Assembly: GCA_021202775.1 (NCBI GenBank)
Contig: JAJQCJ010000017.1
Location: forward strand, 1 to 40,403
Origin: Clostridiales bacterium
GTDB taxonomy: Bacteria > Bacillota > Clostridia > Oscillospirales > Oscillospiraceae
Direction: 5' to 3'
DNA: 40,403 nucleotides
This document shows positions 26,172-34,787 of the stretch, piece after piece. Within the stretch, counting starts at the first letter, position 1. The number at the start of each line of letters is the position of its first letter. The translations under genes were made by a program, and so were the position numbers. Under the pieces are notes generated by a model that was given only the letters and a program-made list of their open reading frames with translations, had not been told where the DNA came from and searched no databases.

Positions 26172-26862
26172 TTACTCTCCCCGTCCCTGCAGGACGACCT
26201 TCACCGTTTGGAAAATGATTTTCCAGTCCACCCAAAAGCTCCGCTCCCGAATGTACTTGATGTCCAGTTCCATCCAGTCGTCAAAGGAAATCTCATTCCG
26301 TTCAGGCTGAATCTGCCAATAGCAGGTCAACCCGGGCGTTACGTACATTCTCTGCCGCTGGTAATCGTCATAAAGCTCCAATTCACGGGGCAGGGCCGGT
26401 CTTGGACCCACAATGCTCATTTCGCCCTTTAAAATGTTCCACAGCTGGGGCAGCTCATCCAGGCTTGTCTTTCTCAGGAAATGCCCGACACGGGTAATCC
26501 GGGGGTCATCCTTGATCTTGAACACCGGCCCGTCCATCTCGTTCTGTTCCAGCAGGTCTTTCAGCATGTCCTCTGCGCCAACGCACATCGTTCTAAACTT
26601 ATAGAGGCGAAATGGTTTCCCGTCCCGTCCGCACCGGGTCTGCGCGAAAATCGGGCTGCCCTTCGGGTCGTCTATGTAGATCACCAGGGCAATCAGCGCC
26701 AGCAATGGGCTGAGTATGATCAGCGCCAGGGCGGAGAACAGGATATCCTGTCCCCTCCGCAGAACCCAATACCTTCGGTGACGGTGTAATTCATTTTTTG
26801 CGGTTCAGCGTGACAAGATGGGAATTCTCTTCGGTTTCCTTTTCCAACACAGGTGACTCCAC
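26172..26862 (-). pseudogene. Polyprenyl-phosphate sugar transferase (WcaJ/EpsL type), frameshifted in an A6 run
   Basis: The gene is readable in two frames. Frame 1 starts at GTG 26862 (AAGGAG nine bases upstream) and gives ESPVLEKETEENSHLVTLNR before hitting TGA. Frame 2 continues with ELHRHRRYWVLRRGQDILF and the complete transferase. Removing one A from the six at 26794-26799 joins them into a 229-residue protein of normal family length. The second frame has the membrane helix (LFSALALIILSPLLALIALV) and the catalytic-core motifs [25 protein letters not shown] and IVGPRPALP. It would transfer the first sugar phosphate to undecaprenyl phosphate. As written, only a truncated product from an internal TTG (26705) is possible. 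Sequencing error or slippage cannot be excluded. Confidence 0.85.
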
Positions 26863-26915
26863 AAAAATTCGCTCCTTTTTTTCGAATGTTTTTCATGCAT
26901 CAGGCGGCGTTTTTC

Positions 26916-27674
26916 TTATCCGTTTTCTTTTCCTGTGCCTTGCGCTGCCAGGAAGATCCTTCTGCTCTGGCGGTTCACCTCTGCGCAGCGCTCCGCCAGC
27001 TTTCCGGACTCCAGCTCCCGCAGCGCAATCCCCAAGTTGGGCGGACGCCTGTCCAGACTGTGGGTGTCAGACCCCATCACCTGAACGGTGCCCTCTTTCA
27101 GCAGTTTCCGGGCCATTCTGCGGGTTTGGCGCGTCAGAAACGCCTCTGCATTCATTTGAATCAATACGTCCATGTCCAGCAGGTCGGCCATGATGCGCTT
27201 ATCCTGCATCTGCCAGTACCGTTCCACATGGGCAATGATCGGAACGATGCCCCGAACGCTGCGCATCGCCTGCACATCCCGCAGAACATCGGGGGTCCAC
27301 CTGGTAAAGGGCATCTCCAGAAGCAGATACCGGGAGGCCCCCAGGCACAGCTCCTCCAGCCGCTCCTCATAAACCAGGCCGGAGTGGTAAGCCACCTCTG
27401 CCCCCAGACACAGCTCCGGCGCAGGGATGTCCTCCTTTGTAAGAAAGGCCTCCAACTCCTGAAACGCATGCTCCCTGCGTTCCAGGAAACGCCCCACCGT
27501 CTCTTTCGGATAATAGTGGGACGTCGCCATCATGCCGGCCACGCCCTGCTCCGCACTCCGCCGCAGGGCTTCCGCCGCGCTTTCACAGCTGCGATAGCCG
27601 TCATCCATTCCCGGCAGGACGTGGCTGTGCAAATCGTAATAGGGGCCCACATCCCGGGCAACAGCAGCAGTCAT
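26916..27674 (-). CDS. PHP-family protein-tyrosine phosphatase (CpsB/YwqE type)
   Basis: 252 residues from the ATG at 27674, with GAGGTG six bases upstream. PHP-domain metal motifs: DLHSHVLPGMDDG near the start, ATSHYYP, the GAEVAYH segment, IAHVERY and GSDTHS. This is the CpsB/CapC/YwqE family, which dephosphorylates the tyrosine cluster of the partner BY-kinase to control polysaccharide polymerisation. It lies between the kinase and the sugar transferase in the same operon. No signal peptide, cytoplasmic. Complete, with normal length. Confidence 0.94.
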   Translation of the reverse strand: MTAAVARDVGPYYDLHSHVLPGMDDGYRSCESAAEALRRSAEQGVAGMMATSHYYPKETVGRFLERREHAFQELEAFLTKEDIPAPELCLGAEVAYHSGLVYEERLEELCLGASRYLLLEMPFTRWTPDVLRDVQAMRSVRGIVPIIAHVERYWQMQDKRIMADLLDMDVLIQMNAEAFLTRQTRRMARKLLKEGTVQVMGSDTHSLDRRPPNLGIALRELESGKLAERCAEVNRQSRRIFLAAQGTGKENG

Positions 27675-27769
27675 TCTCAGCACCTCTCTACGTTGGGGGA
27701 AAAATCATCCAGGTGAAACAGTTTGCGTCCCTGCGAAACGCCCGGCTGCGGACAGTTCACAGCAAAGCC

Positions 27770-28534
27770 TTAGCCCTTTCCATGTCCATGTCCATATCCA
27801 TAGCCATATCCGTAACTGCCGCCGTAATATTTGTAATGGCCTCCGCTTACCTCTGCATTCGTGTAGACATAGCCCAGAACCTTGGCGTCGATCAGCTCCA
27901 GCTGATTGATCGCATCGGAAATCGTGCTGTATCTCGAATAGTTCCGTCTGACGACCAGTAAAAAGCCGTCAATATGTTTGGACAGGATTGCAGAATCAGC
28001 AACCGTAGTGACCGGCGGCAAATCGAGAAAAATATAGTCAAACTTTTCCCGCGCCTCTGTGATCACTTCATCCATTCTGGCGGAGGCCAACAGGGCGGTC
28101 GCATCCGGAGGCAGCGTACCGGAGGGAAGGACATACAGCTCCAGCTCCTTGACGTACCGGATGGGACATTCGTTTCCCACCAGCATATCGCTCAGGCCGG
28201 GCATGCCCTTGATTCCCAGCTTTTCCGCAACCGTCGGCAGCCGAAGGTCGCAGTCGACCAGCAGCACCTTTTTCCCAATCTGGCCGAAGGAGACCGCCAA
28301 ATTCAGCGCAGCCGTGGATTTTCCCTCGCCTTTCGCCGAGCTGGTAACTCCGATCACCTTCGCCCCCTCCTCGGGGATCGAAAAAATCAAATTCGTGCGC
28401 AGCGCCTTGTATGCCTCATTCACCGAAAAAGGCGTGTTTTCGTCCAGGATATAATCGGTCGCCTGATGCTTACCGCCCTTATCCCTGCTTCTTGTTTCCT
28501 CCTGCACCGTAGCCATATCCAGCAGCATATCCAC
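27770..28534 (-). CDS. CpsD/CapB-type tyrosine (BY) kinase
   Basis: 254 residues from GTG 28534 (GGAGG upstream; ATG at 28528 is also possible). Opening SVNEAYKALRTNLIFS is typical. Walker A SSAKGEGKST, Walker A' LLVDCDLRLP and Walker B YIFLDLPP are all present. The C-terminus is a tyrosine cluster (YKYYGGSYGYGYGYG), the autophosphorylation tail. It works with the membrane modulator upstream, whose gene it overlaps by about 56 bp, and the phosphatase downstream. In Gram-positives the kinase and its membrane activator are separate proteins, as here. Confidence 0.95.
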   Translation of the reverse strand: MDMLLDMATVQEETRSRDKGGKHQATDYILDENTPFSVNEAYKALRTNLIFSIPEEGAKVIGVTSSAKGEGKSTAALNLAVSFGQIGKKVLLVDCDLRLPTVAEKLGIKGMPGLSDMLVGNECPIRYVKELELYVLPSGTLPPDATALLASARMDEVITEAREKFDYIFLDLPPVTTVADSAILSKHIDGFLLVVRRNYSRYSTISDAINQLELIDAKVLGYVYTNAEVSGGHYKYYGGSYGYGYGYGHGHGKG

Positions 28535-29258
28535 TCTTCCTCCGTTCAGCTTCTGTTATATCGGGAATCGAACCCAGGTTCACCAACGGGAACCGCTCCT
28601 CAAAGTCATCTCTGCTCTTCACCTTGTCATCCAGCAGTTCACGTACAATGATGATGACGCAAACCAGGACCACACCCACCGCCATGGCGATCAGGGCATT
28701 TCTGATGTAATTGGGCCTGTAATAGGTGGACGGCAGTTCCGGCGTATCAATGACCTGCACCGAGCTTCCCTCGATAATCCGCGCAATTTCCACAGAGGAT
28801 ACTTCCAATAACGCAGCGCCGCAGTCATATGTGGTCTCTGGGTCCGTTGTGACAATGTAAACGGTCAGGACGCCGCTGTCGGAATTGACGCTTGTGGAAA
28901 TTTCGATCTCTTCTGCCGCTATGCCCGTCTCTTCTGCAACCTGCTTTTTAATGCTGGTGCTGCCGATAATATCCGCGCCGGTTTCCGCCAGATATTTGGA
29001 TGCGGTAATATCACTGGACGAGACGTCGGTTAACCCGGTTAATGTAGAGTTGTTGATGTAGATGCTGAAATAGGTCCGATAGGTCGGCGTGACCGCCAAC
29101 TTGGTCACCCCATACCCGGCGCTGCCGAAAATCAGCGCAACCGCCACGATGAGCCATGCCCGGGTCCACAGGGCGCGGAGCAACGCCATCAGGTCTACTA
29201 TATAAACGTCATCTGACGGCGCACTTTGTTGTATTGATGTCGGTTTTGTTTCACTCAT
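28479..29258 (-). CDS. Wzz/CapA-type chain-length regulator and kinase modulator
   Basis: 259 residues from the ATG at 29258 (AAAGGA ten bases upstream); an in-frame GTG at 29381 lies on its own ribosome-site sequence and is rejected. Two membrane helices (about 30-50 and 190-212) flank an extracellular Wzz domain (TPTYRTYFSIYIN ... YLAETGADIIGSTSIKKQV). The Pro-rich segment before helix 2 (IDTPELPSTYYRPNYIRN) is the family signature. The short cytoplasmic tail (GYAAGYGYGAGG) should contact the BY-kinase encoded next. First gene of the exopolysaccharide operon. Confidence 0.93.
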   Translation of the reverse strand: MSETKPTSIQQSAPSDDVYIVDLMALLRALWTRAWLIVAVALIFGSAGYGVTKLAVTPTYRTYFSIYINNSTLTGLTDVSSSDITASKYLAETGADIIGSTSIKKQVAEETGIAAEEIEISTSVNSDSGVLTVYIVTTDPETTYDCGAALLEVSSVEIARIIEGSSVQVIDTPELPSTYYRPNYIRNALIAMAVGVVLVCVIIIVRELLDDKVKSRDDFEERFPLVNLGSIPDITEAERRKSGYAAGYGYGAGGNKKQG

Positions 29259-29419
29259 AAAACGTGGTTCCTTTCCTCCTAGATCATAGTCGCCTTTCTG
29301 GTCTTTCAACAATGAATCAGGGACAGTGCTGGTCAGTCCATGATCGCTGTTTGCCGGGATCGATTTTTTCTGCAGATCCACTCCTTTTCAAATATTTAGT
29401 ATATTACCACAGATTCACA

Positions 29420-29481
29420 CAAATTGGAATAGCAATCCTACAAATTTTTAAGACAAATTTGCAGTAAATTCTGGCAAATTT
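29420..29481 (-). repeat. Phased CAAATT(T) repeats upstream of the exopolysaccharide operon
   Basis: CAAATT at 29420, CAAATTTT at 29441, CAAATTT at 29454, TAAATT at 29465 and CAAATTT at 29475 occur in an AT-rich stretch, the later ones 10-13 bp apart. This would suit a regulator binding on one DNA face. A possible but weak promoter (TAATAT on the minus strand near 29400) lies just downstream. Confidence 0.4.
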
Positions 29482-29642
29482 CCGTTTACAGAAGGATGTG
29501 TTTTCCTGTAAGCGGGTTGAGGGCCGGATTTATGCATTTTTTGATTCTTTGCGGCATTGTCCACAAAAGGACGGCGCTCCGGGAGAAACGGATATGCGCC
29601 CAAATCAGGCAGGTTTAGGTTTGATCGCCGGCCCCATGCATG

Positions 29643-29685
29643 GAATTACCCTGCGTTCCATTTGGAATGGAGCGCAAGGTAATTC
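29643..29685. repeat. Twenty-bp inverted repeat in the gap after the alkyl-sulfatase gene
   Basis: GAATTACC-TGCG-TCCATT arms of 20 bp (two mismatches that can form G-U/A-C pairs) with a TGG loop. No T-run follows on either strand. The 29,259-29,749 gap otherwise holds the CAAATT repeats and no convincing gene. Confidence 0.8.
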
Positions 29686-29749
29686 AATATCCCATGATAA
29701 GACTTGTGTACAATCTTTATCGACAGGAATCTTTAAAAGAAGTTCACCA

Positions 29750-31864
29750 TCAGGGTTCAACAATGTTAAAGTAGGCAGGGAACTCCGCAATGTACCCCGT
29801 CAACAGCTCAATGATATCACTGTCGCCCTCGACGGATTCGATATAAGCATCCATCAACTGCTGATTGTTGCGGGCAATCCCGAGAATGCCCAGGCGCTTG
29901 AGATAAATCGTCGCATCGGCGTCGTCCACCCAGTCCTCCTGGGAGTACAGCAGGACACCGCTGTTGACGCGCAGAACATAGTAGGCGTCCTCGTCCGTCA
30001 CCGCAACATTGATCACCAGGTTTTCATCCTCCATCGCCTTTGCATCCAGACAGATGGCAAGATAGTCAAACATGATTTCCGTGCTCATGCCCGTTGACGC
30101 GGAACCGGCAGTGGCCGTTACGTCGGAATAGGCATCCGTGCCATAGCGCAGCTCATAGGCGCCGGTCAGGTACGCATTGCGCCATGCGCCGGACTCCGCC
30201 TGATACCCCAGCTGCTCCAGCGCGTCCGCGCAGAGGTATCGGGCCTCCATATTATCCGGGTCCGCATAGACGAGGATATTCGTGATCTGGGCGACCCACT
30301 GATACTCGCCCTTCTCAAAATCATCTCTCGCCATCTCAAGCACCGCGTCCGTGTCGCCCAGGTATTCCACCAGCTTTAGGGCGTATTCCGTTGGCGCCAG
30401 CTCGTCCAGATTCACCGGGTTCGCGTCATACCAGCCCATATATTTCTGGTATACCGCCTTCACGTTGTGAGAAAGGGTTCCGTAATATTGACGGGTGTAC
30501 CAGACCTTTGCCAGATCGTCCGGCAGCTCGATCATATTCGCAATTTCCGTGGAGGTGTAGCCCTCGTTGATATACATCAGCGTCTGTGAGAAAATGTACT
30601 TATAGACCGCCGCCGTATTCAGCATATATTCGTTGACAACGTCATTCCCCCAGTGGGGCCAGTTGTGGGACTGGAACACGACCTCCGCCTCAGCGCCGAA
30701 CAGCTCCCGGGCCTCCATAATATACTGCGCCCAGTCATTTGCGTCACGAACCTCCGCGCCCCGCAGCGTATAGAGGTTGTGCATGGTTCCCGTACAGTTT
30801 TCAGCCATCCAGAGCGCCTTGTAATCCGGCAGCCAGGTATTCATCTCTGCGGGGCATTCCGTTCCGGGCGTCAGCTGGAAGGTCATGGCGACGCCGTCAA
30901 TCGTCGTCTCAAAGATCTCCTCCGTTACCACAAAGGTAGGCGAATAATAGGAGCCGGTTCCGGACGGGAGACCAATCCCGATTCCCACAGACAGCTTGCC
31001 CTGAACGCTGGTCTCCAGCAGAGAACCATACTGGTAAATGGCTCTGCGCCGCATGGCGCTGCCCGCAAATACATTTTCCTCCATGACCGCTTCTTCAAAC
31101 CCGTCGGGAACAATGATGGCCGTCTTACCCGACGCGATTTGATCCTCAAGGGAGAGGGATGCATCCGCAACATCTTCCTCCGAAATTAAACCGGCTATTC
31201 CATTGTAATGATCGGTGTGGGCATGGCTGATCACGATGGCGGCAATATGCGCCTCACCAAAATTCTTCTCAAAAAGCTCCAGCGCGGCAGATGCGGTTTC
31301 CACAGTTGTCCCGCAGTCAAAAATGATCCAGCCGCTGTCGCTGCGGATAAAGGTGATATTCGAAATGTCATAGCCGCGGACCTGGTAAATGCCGTCCACC
31401 ACCTCAAACAGGCCATACAGGCTGTTCAGCTGGGTGTTGCGCCACAGGCTGGGGTTGACCGTGTCGGCGGCCTCCTCGTCGATAAAATCATAGACGTCCT
31501 GCGACCAGAGCACCGTGCCATCCTCCGACGTGATCACAAGGCTCTCCGGGGCGTCGATCAGTCCTCTTTCCGCAAACTCCCGCTCCGTCTCATCTGAAAA
31601 ATCCAGAAGTTCATAAACCTCCGCATTCGCGGCGATGGTGATATCCGTTGCATCCTTCACCTCGGCGTTCAGCTCCTCGCGCTCGCTGGAGGATTCCTCC
31701 GCTTCATCTTCTCCTTCCGCTTCAGATTCAGCTTCAACCGAAGATGAGGCTTCGCTGACGGTTGCGCTGGAATTCGAAGCTTCGCTGTCCGTCACGTTGG
31801 ACCCGGAGCACCCACAGAGCAGCCCAAGGGCGACTGCAAGCATGATAGCTAATGACTTTTTCAT
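29750..31864 (-). CDS. Lipoprotein alkyl-sulfatase-like MBL enzyme (SdsA1/BDS1 family)
   Basis: 704 residues. Signal peptide with lipobox LCGC (Cys19), then a Ser/Glu-rich linker (about 20-70). The MBL domain has SHAHTDHYNG as the two-zinc motif. The alkyl-sulfatase hallmarks follow: TPGTECPAEMNTWLPDYKAL, AENCTGTMHNLYTLRGA, HNWPHWGN, and a helical dimerisation region (YKYIFSQTLMYINEGYTSTE). A C-terminal SCP2-like domain (about 590-704) closes the protein. The family cleaves primary or secondary alkyl sulfates such as SDS to alcohol and sulfate. A surface-anchored form would act outside the cell. Strong ribosome site AAGGAGG and consensus promoter. Confidence 0.92.
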   Translation of the reverse strand: MKKSLAIMLAVALGLLCGCSGSNVTDSEASNSSATVSEASSSVEAESEAEGEDEAEESSSEREELNAEVKDATDITIAANAEVYELLDFSDETEREFAERGLIDAPESLVITSEDGTVLWSQDVYDFIDEEAADTVNPSLWRNTQLNSLYGLFEVVDGIYQVRGYDISNITFIRSDSGWIIFDCGTTVETASAALELFEKNFGEAHIAAIVISHAHTDHYNGIAGLISEEDVADASLSLEDQIASGKTAIIVPDGFEEAVMEENVFAGSAMRRRAIYQYGSLLETSVQGKLSVGIGIGLPSGTGSYYSPTFVVTEEIFETTIDGVAMTFQLTPGTECPAEMNTWLPDYKALWMAENCTGTMHNLYTLRGAEVRDANDWAQYIMEARELFGAEAEVVFQSHNWPHWGNDVVNEYMLNTAAVYKYIFSQTLMYINEGYTSTEIANMIELPDDLAKVWYTRQYYGTLSHNVKAVYQKYMGWYDANPVNLDELAPTEYALKLVEYLGDTDAVLEMARDDFEKGEYQWVAQITNILVYADPDNMEARYLCADALEQLGYQAESGAWRNAYLTGAYELRYGTDAYSDVTATAGSASTGMSTEIMFDYLAICLDAKAMEDENLVINVAVTDEDAYYVLRVNSGVLLYSQEDWVDDADATIYLKRLGILGIARNNQQLMDAYIESVEGDSDIIELLTGYIAEFPAYFNIVEP

Positions 31865-31935
31865 AAATTACCTCCTTAATTTAGAATCAATATTGGAGCA
31901 TCGCTGCTCTTCCCTCTCCTGCTGTTTTGCTGCCC

Positions 31936-31982
31936 AGCGGACTTTTTGCAAAAAACAGAGCCGCTGTTTGTAAAAGTCCGCT
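31936..31982 (-). other. Long stem-loop at the 5' end of the alkyl-sulfatase mRNA
   Basis: AGCGGACTTTT and AAAAGTCCGCT (11 bp) enclose AAACAG/CTGTTT. It begins within about five bases of the predicted transcription start. No T-run follows on the minus strand, so it is more likely to be a stabilising or regulatory leader than a terminator. Confidence 0.6.
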
Positions 31983-31993
31983 TTATTAGTGAC

Positions 31994-32022
31994 ATTATAC
32001 ACTAAACCATCTCTGCTGTCAA
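31994..32022 (-). promoter_or_regulatory. Perfect consensus sigma-A promoter of the alkyl-sulfatase gene
   Basis: TTGACA (32017-32022), 17-bp spacer, TATAAT (31994-31999) on the minus strand. This suggests high expression unless a repressor intervenes. Confidence 0.9.
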
Positions 32023-32233
32023 GTTATATCTCTCGGTCACGTGGCATCGGGTTTCCCTTCCGCAATCGCCTTTTTCAGTTACAAAACGCGAAAAGTGACA
32101 GAAACATTCATCGGCTATGCGTTGAATCTGCAACCTTTATGGCAGCTGCTGCGCTGATCAAAATGATTACAAATCGACCTGCATGACCGAAAGGTTCCCG
32201 GTTGCAAGCGAAGCTGAAACAGGAACAACGTGA
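32023..32233. other. Intergenic stretch probably holding the left boundary of the mobile element
   Basis: No credible gene. Base composition changes across this interval from the host style to the lower-GC element. Because the large serine recombinase ends at 32280, the attachment site should be close by, but it cannot be pinpointed without the right end or an empty site. Confidence 0.45.
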
Positions 32234-32269
32234 CAACGGCGGCAGGAATCCTGGTTCCCGCCGCCGTTG
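32234..32269 (-). terminator. Hairpin after the serine recombinase
   Basis: CAACGGCGGC and GCCGCCGTTG arms with a nested GGAA/TTCC pair form a near-continuous stem 11 bp past the stop. There is no clean T-run, so it may be a terminator or an element-end palindrome. Confidence 0.6.
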
Positions 32270-32279
32270 CTGCGATACA

Positions 32280-33947
32280 CTATTCCATGCTTAAAGAGAT
32301 GATGGTCTCGACTGTTGGTTGAGATTCCAAGGGCAATTCTTTCACATCTTCCCCATTCACAGGAACAGGGAAGTTAAAAACAATATTCTTTATCCAGCAT
32401 CCATCTTCACGTTTCTCCGGATAAAGCTCTATCCGCTCGATAAAGGCTCGCATGAATTCTTTCCGCTCCACCTCAGACGTGTCTCCATAAACCTCATCAA
32501 ATGCTAAGAGAATCTGATAGATATTATCGCCGGAAATTTTCTCCTGCCGGATGCTCCGAATCTGGCTCTGGATATTATCTATCTGAATTTCGATTTCTTC
32601 AATTTTGCCATATTGTTCATCATACCGGCGCTGTAAATCCAGTATCTTTCGGTCATAATACTTATCTGTAATATCAAGGCCGTCCATCTGGCGCTCTAAG
32701 CGTGCTTTTGTTCCCAATGCCTGCCGTAATTGCGCCTGCAGTACCTCAATCTGTTTCTCCATATCGGTTGCATCAACAGTAGAACCAATCTTTTCTTTAA
32801 TTGCCTCCACAAACTGCGGCTGATTGACCATCGCAGAAATAATCGCTGCTACCATGCGGTTCATCTCTGTCTGCTCAATATTTGTGCGGAAAGTACATTT
32901 GTGACCGGTTGCGCCTAAAGTGTTCTTGCAGTAATAATAGTAGCGCGTCTTCTTGTCCTTACTGTGCGCCTTTGCGATATTTCCGTACATTCCTTTTCCA
33001 CAGCAGGGGCATTTCAGAATGCCGGACAAGATATGTGCGTGTTCCGGGTTATTGATTTTCTCCCGTTTAAACGCATTTGCCTTGCGTTTTTCCTGTGCCA
33101 GATTCCAATCTTCTTCAGAGATGATTGCCTCATGCTGTCCCTCATAAACCGAAAATTCTGACTGTTCTACGATATGCATTTCATTCCTTGTTCCGATTTT
33201 CTTTTCTGTCTTTCTCCTGCCATAAGCTATTTTCCCTGCATAAACAGGATTATCCAAAATGCCCTTCACGAAGCTGGATGAAAAGCCGGGTATCGTACCG
33301 TTCTGCCGAAGCTTCTTGGTATACCCATGACTGTTCAAATAACTGGCCACGCCGTTAATTCCATCGTTTGTGTGAATATAGCGGTCAAAGATCAGGCGTA
33401 TCACTTCCGCTTCATCTTCTGCAATCAGGAGCTGTCCATTATCCAGCCGATAGCCGTAAGGAGCAAATCCGCCGTTCCATTTTCCTTCTTTGGCTTTCTG
33501 TTCCCGCCCTGCCATTGTCTGTGTGCGGATGTTTTCACGTTCGATCTCTGCTACCGCTGACAATACGGATATCATCAGCTTGCCGGAATCCTTGGAGCTG
33601 TCAATGCCATCCTCCACACAGATCAGGTTCACACCAAAATCCTGCATCAGCTGTAAAGAATTCAGCACATCGGCGGCATTTCGTCCGAATCGGGATAGTT
33701 TAAACACCAGCACAAAAGAAACACCGTCTTTTCCTTCCTGAATGTCATTCAGCATTCTTTGGAATTCCAATCTTCCCTGGATATTTTTCCCCGAAAAACC
33801 TTCGTCGGAATACTCCCCGGCAATCGTCATATCCTCGTATTCTGCGTATTTCCGCAGCTTGTCCCGCTGAGCGTCCAGACTATACCCATCCACCTGAATG
33901 GAGGTGGATACCCTTGTGTAAATATAGCATTTGGTTTTCTTTTTCAC
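32280..33947 (-). CDS. Large serine recombinase (integrase of the element)
   Basis: 555 residues from a GTG that overlaps the previous stop (GTGA). The catalytic domain has YTRVSTSIQVDGYSL with the nucleophile Ser, and FKLSRFGRN with an active-site Arg. The recombinase domain follows (GFAPYGYRLDNG ... PVYAGKIAYGRRKT). A zinc ribbon (CPCCGKGMYGN ... GHKC) and a long coiled coil (about 390-490) complete the large-serine-integrase layout of the TndX/TnpX type. It should excise and integrate the element at short att sites. It sits at the left end of the element. Length normal; catalytic residues intact. Confidence 0.96.
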   Translation of the reverse strand: MKKKTKCYIYTRVSTSIQVDGYSLDAQRDKLRKYAEYEDMTIAGEYSDEGFSGKNIQGRLEFQRMLNDIQEGKDGVSFVLVFKLSRFGRNAADVLNSLQLMQDFGVNLICVEDGIDSSKDSGKLMISVLSAVAEIERENIRTQTMAGREQKAKEGKWNGGFAPYGYRLDNGQLLIAEDEAEVIRLIFDRYIHTNDGINGVASYLNSHGYTKKLRQNGTIPGFSSSFVKGILDNPVYAGKIAYGRRKTEKKIGTRNEMHIVEQSEFSVYEGQHEAIISEEDWNLAQEKRKANAFKREKINNPEHAHILSGILKCPCCGKGMYGNIAKAHSKDKKTRYYYYCKNTLGATGHKCTFRTNIEQTEMNRMVAAIISAMVNQPQFVEAIKEKIGSTVDATDMEKQIEVLQAQLRQALGTKARLERQMDGLDITDKYYDRKILDLQRRYDEQYGKIEEIEIQIDNIQSQIRSIRQEKISGDNIYQILLAFDEVYGDTSEVERKEFMRAFIERIELYPEKREDGCWIKNIVFNFPVPVNGEDVKELPLESQPTVETIISLSME

Positions 33948-34770
33948 TGCTTTTTCCCTCCCGGCAGGGCTGCAATCTGCGTAGTGTCCAAAGAAGATAA
34001 TGTCTGCATCTGCTTCACTGCAAGTTCCCGCAGCAGCACCAGTCGTTCTGACTGTGATTTTTCCTGCTCAATCAATACTGCATTATAGCTCTCCATATTT
34101 GCCAGCACCAGCAGCTGATTCAGGTTCGCATCGTCCCGCATATTTCCCTTTTTGCCAGGGTTCTTATCTCTCCATTGCTTCGCAGTCTGTCCAAACAGTG
34201 CAACATTCAGCAAATCTGCTCCGGTGTCAGTTCCGGCGGAATAAGATTTCCCTTAATGGCATCGGTGTGAATCCGGTAATTGATTTTTGCGATCTCACGA
34301 TTCAGGTTCCATCCTAATGACAATCTGCTGTTTTCATCAGATTTCAGCCTCTTGTAATCCATGATAATATACAGCTTAAATTCCGCAGATATCCATGAGG
34401 CAAACTCAAATGCAATATCCGAATGAGCAAATGTTCCTCCATAACGGCCAGACTTTGTTACGATACCGATTGCATTCACTCCCTCAATCCATTTAGTCGG
34501 TGACATCGTGAAAGCATTAAGACCTGCCTGTCCTCTAAACAGGTCGAATTCGACCTGTTTAAAATCCGGATTATGAAGGCTCTCCCATATGCCCAGGAAT
34601 TCGATTGTCTCACGGTTGCGGAGCCAGTTCTTAACTACATCATGTGGAGCTTCGCTCTTGTATCTCGCAATGTCGGTCAATGAAATATATTCATTTTCAA
34701 AATCTTTCGTATAAATACTGATATCAAATCCCTTTGCATGGATCGTTTCCTTTACTGTTTTCCCTGCCAT
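33944..34770 (-). pseudogene. KilA-N domain protein, broken by an internal deletion
   Basis: Two adjoining frames fit one KilA-N protein. The first (34207-34770, 187 aa) has the KilA-N DNA-binding domain (FENEYISLTDIARYKS, VVKNWLRNRETIEFLG, FAHSDIAFEFASWIS) and ends after ELTPEQIC. The second (33944-34213) resumes with LNVALFGQTAKQWRDKNPG, which in family members is in the same protein shortly after that point. The short linking segment is missing and the frame is lost at about 34213, so two truncated products are predicted. The downstream part still overlaps the recombinase start by 4 bp (GTGA). KilA-N proteins are phage/plasmid DNA-binding regulators. The DNA-binding half may still be functional. 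Confidence 0.82.
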
Positions 34771-34787
34771 ACCAGTTCCCTCCTCCT

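Noticed and set aside
29605-29790. 61-residue minus-strand frame after the alkyl-sulfatase gene
   Set aside because: Overlaps the end of that gene, runs through the 20-bp inverted repeat, and has no ribosome site.
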